Shown: in pieces, positions 1 to 5,064 of the stretch | How the letters are laid out: every line of letters starts with the position of its first letter | How positions within the stretch are numbered: the first letter of the stretch is position 1 | Assembly (NCBI GenBank): GCA_964557845.1 | Contig: CAZLBV010000363.1 | Coordinates: 1 to 5,064, forward strand | Source: CAZLBV01 sp964557845 | GTDB lineage: Bacteria; Acidobacteriota; Aminicenantia; Aminicenantales; Aminicenantaceae | Length of the DNA: 5,064 nucleotides | Direction: 5' to 3' | Notes under the pieces: generated by a model | Database searches by the model: none | What the model saw: only the letters and a program-made list of their open reading frames with translations | Told to the model about the DNA's origin: nothing | Program-made: the position numbers and the translations under genes

Positions 1-1
1 C

Positions 2-907
2 TTTTTGGCAGTCGTGATCACCAGTGTTTTTTTCCGCGCCAAGATGGCGGCGAAGACATGGTTCGGGATCCACGTTATGAGCTATCTTGCTGTCAGCCTG
101 GTGTTTGTCCACAGCCTTCCGATCGGGATGACAGTGGGAGAGACAAGCCTGCGTCCGATCTGGTGGGCGCTGGGGGGAGTGGTTGCTGTGATTCTCGTTT
201 TTCGACTTTCCTTCCGTCTTGGTGCTTTCACCTCCAAACATAAAGTAAGTGAAGTTAAAATAGTCGGCCCGGAGGTCACTAAGATTTCCATGGAGCCGAT
301 CCGCAGACACATGGATCCTAAGCTGGGCCAATTTGTGTACATTAGACGGGGGCTTCTGGGGCCTTCCCGGCCCTTCACCGTTTCCCACTATGACGAATCC
401 TCTGGTGAGCTGTCAGTGACCATTAAAGCGCTCGGCCCCACCACAAAGTGGTTTCAGACTATGAAACCGGGTGAACCTGTATATATAGACGGACCTTATG
501 GAGTCTTCGGACAAGAAGCACTCCAATCAGCAAAACCTGTTGTTTTGATCGCCGGCGGGATCGGGATCACTCCTTTTATGAGACTGATCCATGCATTCAA
601 CAAATCCTCCCGGGATGAAATCATTTTGTTTTACGGGAACAAGACGACCGAGGAGATTGTCTATAAAAAGGAACTGGAACAGATCCAGGGTTTACGCATT
701 GTCCATGTCATCAGTAATGAGCCGGGTTATCCAGGAGAAACCGGTTTTATCACGACTGATCTCATGAAGCATCATCTGGATAAACCCCTGACCGCCTATG
801 ATTTTCTGATCTGCGGTCCTCCTGCCATGACGCAGAAACTGGAAGGCGGGCTTCGAGACAACGGCGTTCCTAACGCCCAAATCCACCATGAGATGTTCAG
901 TTATTGA
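2..907 (+). CDS. Ferric-reductase-like transmembrane flavoprotein, NAD(P)H-binding C-terminal part (5' partial)
   Basis: The reading frame is open to the left edge, so the N-terminus and earlier membrane helices lie outside the window; the TTG at 5 is probably an internal codon. Numbering residues from that TTG, a membrane segment carries His23 and His36 in the W-x-x-x-H and V-H settings typical of haem-b-binding ferric reductase transmembrane domains, and a second hydrophobic helix spans about 52-68. A ferredoxin-NADP reductase-type module follows: RPFTVS at 122-127 (FAD binding), PGEPVYIDGPYG at 155-166, the nucleotide-binding GGIGITP at 184-190, CGPPAM at 270-275 and a C-terminal HHEMF at 294-298. 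The family moves electrons from NAD(P)H through FAD and haem b across the cytoplasmic membrane, to ferric iron, oxygen or another acceptor. The substrate here cannot be read from sequence. The gene converges on the cytochrome gene with a 53-base gap. Family assignment is firm; acceptor is unknown. Confidence 0.88.
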   Translation, partial: FLAVVITSVFFRAKMAAKTWFGIHVMSYLAVSLVFVHSLPIGMTVGETSLRPIWWALGGVVAVILVFRLSFRLGAFTSKHKVSEVKIVGPEVTKISMEPIRRHMDPKLGQFVYIRRGLLGPSRPFTVSHYDESSGELSVTIKALGPTTKWFQTMKPGEPVYIDGPYGVFGQEALQSAKPVVLIAGGIGITPFMRLIHAFNKSSRDEIILFYGNKTTEEIVYKKELEQIQGLRIVHVISNEPGYPGETGFITTDLMKHHLDKPLTAYDFLICGPPAMTQKLEGGLRDNGVPNAQIHHEMFSY

Positions 908-960
908 AGTTTCGGTTAAAAATTAGAGGGACATTTTAGGACTAGCATCCTGCCCATTTT

Positions 961-2355
961 TTATTCAATATTCAAATAGACCTCATCCCTGCTTACTTCG
1001 ATGGTGGGTCTTGTGGGGATACCTAAAAAATCGGCATAGGAGTCGGGCATTCTCCGGTAATTTAGTATGGCCCGCAGTATGACTTGTTCTCCTGAAAATT
1101 TTTCAGGAACGGTCCAGCGATAGTGCTCCACTCGTTCTTCCAGGGGGCTAAGCCGGTTCTCGATCTCCTTGGTGGCATACCACTGGGCATAGGTGAAGTT
1201 TCCATCTGAGTCAATAAAAGCGCTGTGGTAGATCCTATTACCTTCCGGGAGACAGTCTCGCTTGATGGGGTTGCCGTACCGGCTGTGAGTAGGGTAGGCG
1301 ACTTTTTCATTGGTTGTGATAAAATATTTGTCATTGGGATCATCGGGATTGGCCGGGATTTTTATGTGCTCCAGCTCATTTCCTTCCCGGTCAAAAATGC
1401 TCACATGCAGCCAGACATCCCGTTCTTCTGAGGCTCCGGATGGGAATTTGTGTCCAGGAGCCAGATGATGCACTTTGATGCTGAAATCTACTTTATCTCC
1501 TGATTTAGGCTGGGTATTTTCCAGCTCTATTGAGATTTTGGCTGCGCCTTCGACAAATCCCGTAAATCCTCCACCGAACCAGTGGTCATGATGCTCATCC
1601 CGTGCCGGGCCCATTTTTGCTGGTTTTCCCTCGATCGGAGGCATATGACAGTCCTGACAGGCGATCTCTTCTCCCGGATAAGGCCCTTCCTGATATTCGA
1701 TCTCTGTGGCTTTAACCCAAATGCCGAAATCATTCAATTCGTTATGGCAGATTCCGCAAAATGCAGCATCTTCATGCAGCTCAGACCTGGCGGTATCATG
1801 ATAAGGAGACCAGGGAAATTCCAGATCGCCTCTTTTAGGATCGACATCCGGGGTCGCATTGGAAACATAATTATGATTGAATGGCATGGTGCCTTCAAGA
1901 TCCTCAATAGTGTGACAGAAATCGCAGAAAACACCCCTGTCTGCATAGAGTTTTATGCCTCCCTTCTGATCCCAAAAGCTGTCGATCTTATCAGGGTGTG
2001 TAGGATCGGGAGGAATATCACCCGCCTTATATGCGGAAGGGGAATGGCAGCCGATACATTGAGCTTTCATATCTTTGACTTCTTCGTCCCTTTCCGCATC
2101 CACTACTGCCAATTTATTATATTGAGCCTGGAAAAAATCTCCGGTTAAGGCGCGTGACATCTGTGAGGTTTTCCAGGTTGTGAATTTTTCCACATGACAG
2201 CCCAAACAAACCTGAGGATTCTCATAGAGATTGTACTTATCCTGGATCTCTTTATTAGTGATTTTTTGAGGGTTTTCTGTCCTTATAAAGGCAGCGGAAA
2301 CGCTTAAAACTAAGATGGAGGAGATTATAAGAGGAATATAGGTTGATTTTTTCAT
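961..2355 (-). CDS. Exported pentaheme c-type cytochrome with beta-rich C-terminal domain
   Basis: This is a 464-residue protein with an N-terminal signal sequence (basic MKK, hydrophobic core about 7-23), so it should be exported and haem-loaded outside the cytoplasm. Five CXXCH haem c motifs are visible: CLGCH (50-54), CIGCH (100-104), CDFCH (144-148), CGICH (200-204) and CQDCH (233-237). All lie in the N-terminal half, in an arrangement resembling cytochrome c554-type multihaem proteins. A His cluster (255-258) ends the haem region. From about 273 the protein is haem-free and beta-rich, like an Ig/fibronectin-type domain. It contains HHLAPGHKFPSG (296-307), a motif I recall from this cytochrome family, and one isolated Cys368. 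The ATG start is supported by AAAAGGAAG at 2361-2369. The gene follows the barrel gene by 19 bases and is probably cotranscribed with it. A role as periplasmic or surface electron carrier, or as a reductase, is inferred; the substrate is unknown. Confidence 0.9.
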   Translation of the reverse strand: MKKSTYIPLIISSILVLSVSAAFIRTENPQKITNKEIQDKYNLYENPQVCLGCHVEKFTTWKTSQMSRALTGDFFQAQYNKLAVVDAERDEEVKDMKAQCIGCHSPSAYKAGDIPPDPTHPDKIDSFWDQKGGIKLYADRGVFCDFCHTIEDLEGTMPFNHNYVSNATPDVDPKRGDLEFPWSPYHDTARSELHEDAAFCGICHNELNDFGIWVKATEIEYQEGPYPGEEIACQDCHMPPIEGKPAKMGPARDEHHDHWFGGGFTGFVEGAAKISIELENTQPKSGDKVDFSIKVHHLAPGHKFPSGASEERDVWLHVSIFDREGNELEHIKIPANPDDPNDKYFITTNEKVAYPTHSRYGNPIKRDCLPEGNRIYHSAFIDSDGNFTYAQWYATKEIENRLSPLEERVEHYRWTVPEKFSGEQVILRAILNYRRMPDSYADFLGIPTRPTIEVSRDEVYLNIE

Positions 2356-2360
2356 TTTAA

Positions 2361-2369
2361 CTTCCTTTT
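2361..2369 (-). promoter_or_regulatory. Ribosome binding site of the pentaheme cytochrome gene
   Basis: AAAAGGAAG read on the minus strand sits 5 bases before the ATG at 2353-2355. It lies in the short gap after the stop codon of the upstream barrel gene, which supports separate translation initiation on a shared transcript. Confidence 0.6.
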
Positions 2370-2374
2370 TTAGG

Positions 2375-3175
2375 TTAAAATTTTATTATATAGGAAAGGA
2401 TGCTTTTAAAGGTTATGTTATCCGTGGCATCGGTAATTCCAAACCCGATGCCTGTATGCCACTGCAGCCTTTTTCCGATAAGTATATCCACTACCGGGAA
2501 GATGTAGTGCTGCTGGTCATCCCAGGGTTTCAGATCAGCAGCTTCTCCCATTTTGCCATAGAATTCAATCCCGGGGAGGATTGTGAGGTTTTTACTGAAA
2601 TAAATACCTTCTTCGTTATTCAGGTAATAAATACCCAGGGCATAATTAAGTTCCAATCCTTCATCAACTTCAGATCCGCTAGTTTTCTTCTCAAAGATCG
2701 GATTAAGATCGATACGGACAGGACCGATATCTTTTTCAAGGATCAATTTTATCTCAAATTCTTCATAATCTTTGTAATCTTTATTATGAAAGATATACTC
2801 TAAATAGATAGCGATATCTACCGGCCGGCTTCCTTTATCAAAAAAAGCATAATGGGCCATGAGAGCCTTGTTTCTGACATGGCGAAACTCTCCTCCTTTA
2901 GGATCTTCATAATCGGAATATATGGCGATTCCCCACCGGTTGGAGAGTCCATATTCAAACTCAAAGGAATGGGCCAGCAAGCCGTCACGTGTCAGTGCTT
3001 CTCCGAAATAATTATAATTGATGTCGCTTGATGCTATATATGAGTTAAAGAGGGAAAATTCTATTTCACCAGCTTCAGCCGGCTGGTATCCATAGACTTT
3101 GTAAAACTGGGCTTGAAGTGATTGCAGGGAGAACAAAAAAGTTATTATTAATAAAGCTATTTTTTTTAGACGCAT
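2375..3175 (-). CDS. Probable outer-membrane beta-barrel protein, operon partner of the pentaheme cytochrome
   Basis: This 266-residue protein is not one I can place in a named family. It begins with a classical signal peptide (MRLKKIALL, hydrophobic to about 17, likely cleavage after Leu-Gln-Ala22). The mature part is made of alternating polar/hydrophobic stretches rich in Tyr, Phe and Gly with acidic turns, has no hydrophobic helices, and ends in Ile-Lys-Phe; a terminal Phe is the usual BAM-recognised end of outer-membrane barrels. It has no Cys-based haem motif. The frame stays open upstream to an ATG at 3244, but the ATG at 3175 is preferred: it has AAAGGAG 9 bases upstream, it puts the signal peptide at the N-terminus, and a promoter overlaps the extra 23 codons. 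The cytochrome gene starts 19 bases after its stop. A plausible role is a porin-like outer-membrane partner for electron transfer or substrate passage; this is inferred from context only. Confidence 0.72.
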   Translation of the reverse strand: MRLKKIALLIITFLFSLQSLQAQFYKVYGYQPAEAGEIEFSLFNSYIASSDINYNYFGEALTRDGLLAHSFEFEYGLSNRWGIAIYSDYEDPKGGEFRHVRNKALMAHYAFFDKGSRPVDIAIYLEYIFHNKDYKDYEEFEIKLILEKDIGPVRIDLNPIFEKKTSGSEVDEGLELNYALGIYYLNNEEGIYFSKNLTILPGIEFYGKMGEAADLKPWDDQQHYIFPVVDILIGKRLQWHTGIGFGITDATDNITFKSILSYIIKF

Positions 3176-3184
3176 TGGTCTTTT

Positions 3185-3191
3185 CTCCTTT
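3185..3191 (-). promoter_or_regulatory. Ribosome binding site fixing the start of the barrel gene
   Basis: AAAGGAG on the minus strand lies 9 bases upstream of the ATG at 3173-3175. This strong Shine-Dalgarno match decides between that start and the upstream in-frame ATG at 3242-3244, which would place a non-signal, Asn/Ile-rich extension before the signal peptide. Confidence 0.7.
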
Positions 3192-3214
3192 GGGTTTAAA
3201 AGTAGCGTAATATT

Positions 3215-3244
3215 AATATAATTTATTTTTTGCTCTAAAGTCAA
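3215..3244 (-). promoter_or_regulatory. Predicted sigma70-type promoter of the barrel-cytochrome operon
   Basis: On the minus strand, TTGACT (3244-3239) and TATATT (3220-3215) are separated by 18 bases and each match the -35 and -10 consensus at five of six positions. The start of transcription would fall near 3208, leaving a leader of roughly 30 bases that includes the AAAGGAG ribosome site. The -35 box overlaps the alternative upstream ATG, so a transcript from here could not encode the longer protein. Because this lies between zupT and the barrel gene, it argues for separate transcription units. The surroundings are AT-rich, so chance matches are possible. Confidence 0.5.
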
Positions 3245-3338
3245 AATTCAAAATATAGGCTATAAAGAAAAGTAAAAAAAGAATTAATATCCGACTAAGC
3301 TTATAATTGAGCCAAAATTTATTCGTCAATAAAACAGG

Positions 3339-4112
3339 TTAGATAATCAATAAACTTATTGCCATGATAAACATGCCGAGTACTAATCCCAGTATGACTG
3401 CGTGCGCGCGGCCGGCGCGATGAGCTGTGGGAATGATCTCATCTACGGATATATAGACCATGATGCCGGCAACGGATGCCAATAAGGAGGCGACAAAAAC
3501 TTCGGATAGAAACGGCATTAGTATTAAAAATGCCAGGATAGCACCTATCGGTTCTGATAGGCCTGATAAGAATGAGTACAAAAAGGCTTTATTTCGATTG
3601 CCGGTAGCATAAAAAATGGGAACAGAGACCGCAATTCCCTCAGGAATATTATGTATGGCTACTGCAATGGCAATCATGACACCCAATTTTATGTCGCTTA
3701 GAGATGTAGCAAAAATACCTATTCCTTCTGGGAAATTATGAATTGCAATAGCCATGGCTGTAAACAGCCCGGTTCTCATAAGGTTCTCATCTCCTTGAAC
3801 TTCACTGATATCTGAGGTTACGCTGATGTGATGGGGGTTTTCGGCTTCAGGAACTGATAAATCAATAATACCTATGAAAATGATCCCAACAAAAAATGCG
3901 ATCAGGCTCCGGACTTCGCCAACCTTTTCCATAGCAGTAGGTAGAAGCTCCATGAAGGAAATGTAGATCATTACCCCGGCCGAAAATCCCAAGGAAAAGG
4001 AGAGATAAACCATTTTCGGTTTTCGAATAAAATAGGCGATCGTACTGCCAATTCCGGTAGAAAGACCCCCGAGTAAAGTAAGCAATAAGGGTAAGCCGAT
4101 ATTCCAGTGCAT
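3339..4112 (-). CDS. zupT: ZIP-family divalent metal transporter, ZupT type
   Basis: This 257-residue inner-membrane protein should import divalent metals (zinc, with iron or manganese also possible in the family). It has about eight hydrophobic segments and the conserved early block FSLGFSAGVMIYISFMELLP (38-57). The two metal-site helices carry HNFPEG (125-130) and HNIPEG (154-159), followed by GLSEP (184-188). These His, Asn and Glu residues line the metal pathway in ZIP transporters. A loop at about 86-113, with His94-His95 and several acidic residues, separates the first three helices from the rest, as is usual. The ATG at 4112 is chosen over a TTG at 4130: it gives the length of the E. 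coli protein as I remember it, and AGGATAA lies just upstream. The gene is divergent from the BNR gene and has its own upstream region. Family is firm; metal preference is not visible. Confidence 0.93.
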   Translation of the reverse strand: MHWNIGLPLLLTLLGGLSTGIGSTIAYFIRKPKMVYLSFSLGFSAGVMIYISFMELLPTAMEKVGEVRSLIAFFVGIIFIGIIDLSVPEAENPHHISVTSDISEVQGDENLMRTGLFTAMAIAIHNFPEGIGIFATSLSDIKLGVMIAIAVAIHNIPEGIAVSVPIFYATGNRNKAFLYSFLSGLSEPIGAILAFLILMPFLSEVFVASLLASVAGIMVYISVDEIIPTAHRAGRAHAVILGLVLGMFIMAISLLII

Positions 4113-4117
4113 AAGTT

Positions 4118-4124
4118 TTATCCT
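4118..4124 (-). promoter_or_regulatory. Ribosome binding site deciding the zupT start
   Basis: AGGATAA on the minus strand has its AGGA 8 bases before the ATG at 4110-4112. The alternative TTG start at 4130 has no comparable site, so the shorter 257-residue product is preferred. Confidence 0.5.
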
Positions 4125-4184
4125 ATGCAATAATTTTCACTTAAAAAAGTTTTTTTTTAAAGCTATCTTTTTAAAAATTTTATT

Positions 4185-4213
4185 TTAATATGGTTTGTCT
4201 GTTATTTTGTCAG
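4185..4213 (-). promoter_or_regulatory. Possible zupT promoter with overlapping dyad
   Basis: On the minus strand CTGACA (4213-4208) is followed after 17 bases by TATTAA (4190-4185), a good -35 and a mediocre -10. A small inverted repeat, GTCA-N6-TGAC at 4209-4222, overlaps the -35 and could be an operator. The predicted leader of about 65 bases contains an A6-G-T9 tract at 4143-4158 on the plus strand. This region is very AT-rich and other -10-like hexamers exist, so the assignment is tentative. Confidence 0.28.
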
Positions 4214-4326
4214 GTGCTTGACCAGCCACACTGCCAGAGACAGTTTAAGCTTATAAATCCTTTGTCCCCTAATCCCATCTTTATAAACTTGATTGCAAAT
4301 TGTCGATAAAAATTTATTTTTCACTA

Positions 4327-4355
4327 TTGATATTCAGGGACCAGGTTAATAAAAT
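4327..4355 (+). promoter_or_regulatory. Predicted sigma70-type promoter of the BNR-repeat gene
   Basis: TTGATA (4327-4332) and TAAAAT (4350-4355) are separated by exactly 17 bases and each match the consensus at five of six positions. Transcription would begin near 4362, giving a leader of about 28 bases up to the ATG at 4390. The spacing and position make this the best promoter candidate in the window. Confidence 0.55.
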
Positions 4356-4377
4356 TAATTTATTAAAATTTATTTAA

Positions 4378-4384
4378 AGAGAGG
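4378..4384 (+). promoter_or_regulatory. Ribosome binding site of the BNR-repeat gene
   Basis: AGAGAGG ends 5 bases before the ATG at 4390-4392, directly downstream of the predicted transcription start. It supports that ATG as the true start. Confidence 0.6.
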
Positions 4385-4389
4385 TTAGT

Positions 4390-5064
4390 ATGAAAAAAAC
4401 AATAAAAAATCTAAGCTTAAGTTGTTTGATCCTTATGATATGTACCCTTTTTATAAATGCTGAAGAAATATCCAAGGATAAAAATGTAACCATTGATCCT
4501 GATCTCTATCAGGGGCTTAAATATCGTCTGGTAGGACCAACACGCGGCGGCCGCGTGACGGCTGTTACTGGAATTCCAGATCAGCCTTTGACATTTTATA
4601 TGGGTTCAACCGGTGGAGGAGTTTGGAAAACCACAGATGGCGGGATCAACTGGCATAATGTTTCAGACGGATTTTTTAAAGTCGCCTCGATAGGATCCAT
4701 TGAAGTGGCCTTGTCTGATCCGAACGTAGTCTATGTGGGGACCGGTTCTGCCAGCCCCAGGGGAAATATATCCACAGGAAGAGGAATATACCGCTCGGAT
4801 GATGCTGGAAAAACCTGGAGGTTTTTAGGCCTTGAAAAAGCAGGTCAGATCGGAAAACTCCAGATCCATCCCCAAAATCCGGAGCTGGTTTATGCTGCTG
4901 CTTTAGGGAACATCTTTGGTTCAAGTTCCGAACGAGGGGTGTTTCGCACTCAAGACGGCGGCAAAACCTGGAAAAAAGTATTGTATGTTGATGATAAAAC
5001 TGGATGTATCGATATGGTGATGGATCCCAACAATCCCAGGATTTTGTATGCAGGATTCTGGCAG
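4390..5064 (+). CDS. Secreted BNR-repeat / sortilin (VPS10)-like protein, N-terminal 225 residues (3' partial)
   Basis: The frame runs from ATG 4390 to the right edge without a stop, so only the N-terminus is seen. Residues 1-24 form a signal peptide (MKKTIKN, then a hydrophobic core ending near Asn-Ala-Glu). GPTRGGRV (49-56) is the block typical of the large bacterial glycosyl-hydrolase-like BNR family, followed by GSTGGGVWKT (72-81). Three BNR/Asp-box repeats follow: TTDGGINW (81-88), SDDAGKTW (136-143) and TQDGGKTW (187-194). They alternate with (D/H)P-x-N-P-type strands (112-119, 160-169, 212-221) that end in VY/LY-A/V-G/A, the pattern of a beta-propeller blade. Complete members are commonly around 1000 residues, so most of the protein is missing. 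Asp boxes are structural rather than catalytic, so an enzymatic role should not be assumed. It is divergent from zupT and shows no operon link to the other genes. Confidence 0.88.
   Translation, partial: MKKTIKNLSLSCLILMICTLFINAEEISKDKNVTIDPDLYQGLKYRLVGPTRGGRVTAVTGIPDQPLTFYMGSTGGGVWKTTDGGINWHNVSDGFFKVASIGSIEVALSDPNVVYVGTGSASPRGNISTGRGIYRSDDAGKTWRFLGLEKAGQIGKLQIHPQNPELVYAAALGNIFGSSSERGVFRTQDGGKTWKKVLYVDDKTGCIDMVMDPNNPRILYAGFWQ

Larger units (their letters stand above)
4113..4389. other. AT-rich divergent intergenic region between zupT and the BNR gene
   Basis: This 277-base stretch contains no credible open reading frame. It holds back-to-back control signals: a weak zupT promoter on the left, a better promoter for the BNR gene on the right, and long A and T tracts near both genes that could give bent DNA. 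A less AT-rich core (about 4208-4245) carries the GTCA/TGAC dyad, and a TAAGCTTA palindrome lies at 4246-4253. No tRNA, riboswitch or terminator structure was recognised. Confidence 0.6.

Noticed and set aside
938..961. Possible terminator between the convergent genes: AGGA-N6-TCCT followed by a T-rich run.
   Set aside because: The stem is only four base pairs with a mismatch next to it, and the outer GGG/CCC pairing would need a large asymmetric bulge; too weak to call.
1582..2148. Long plus-strand open frame (188 codons) opposite the cytochrome gene.
   Set aside because: It is antisense to a protein with five intact haem motifs and a signal peptide; its translation shows no recognisable domain and no ribosome site was evident.
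2456..2803. Plus-strand open frame of 115 codons opposite the barrel gene.
   Set aside because: It lies wholly inside a gene with signal peptide, ribosome site and promoter on the other strand, and its product looks like low-complexity antisense translation.
4143..4158. A6-G-T9 tract as a terminator upstream of zupT.
   Set aside because: There is no GC-containing stem and no gene ending towards it; it is more likely an AT-rich leader or bent DNA.
4348..4365. AT-only inverted repeat (AATAAA/TTTATT) near the BNR gene start.
   Set aside because: It is composed only of A and T in a region that is almost entirely A/T and overlaps the -10 box, so the symmetry is expected by composition.
4676..4924. 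Minus-strand open frame of 82 codons near the right end.
   Set aside because: It is a shadow of the BNR-repeat gene, whose plus-strand frame shows three Asp-box repeats in register across the same bases.

Overview
The window reads like chromosomal DNA from an anaerobic or facultative Gram-negative bacterium with a redox-active envelope. The case for Gram-negative is a likely outer-membrane beta-barrel protein ending in Phe and a secreted pentaheme c-type cytochrome. A large secreted BNR/sortilin-type protein and the AT-rich intergenic regions would fit the FCB group or a related sediment lineage (Bacteroidota, Calditrichota, KSB1, Marinimicrobia), but no phylogenetic marker is present and this placement is a guess.

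Layout, left to right. (1) 2-907, + strand: the C-terminal part of a ferric-reductase-like membrane flavoprotein, cut by the left edge. (2) 961-2355, - strand: an exported cytochrome with five CXXCH haem motifs followed by a beta-rich C-terminal domain. It converges on gene 1. (3) 2375-3175, - strand: a signal-peptide-bearing probable outer-membrane beta-barrel protein, immediately upstream of the cytochrome and evidently in one operon with it (19-base gap). A sigma70-like promoter lies just upstream at 3215-3244. (4) 3339-4112, - strand: a full-length ZIP-family divalent metal transporter of the ZupT type, apparently its own transcription unit. (5) 4113-4389: an AT-rich divergent intergenic region with a good promoter for the right-hand gene and a weaker one for zupT. 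(6) 4390-5064, + strand: the first 225 codons of a secreted BNR-repeat (sortilin/VPS10-like) protein, cut by the right edge.

How they might work together: the barrel and cytochrome are probably one envelope redox module. The neighbouring flavin/haem reductase and the divalent-metal importer suggest a metal- or respiration-related neighbourhood, but only the barrel-cytochrome pair is tied together by operon structure. The BNR gene is divergent and probably independent. No RNA genes, CRISPR arrays, insertion sequences or convincing terminators were seen.
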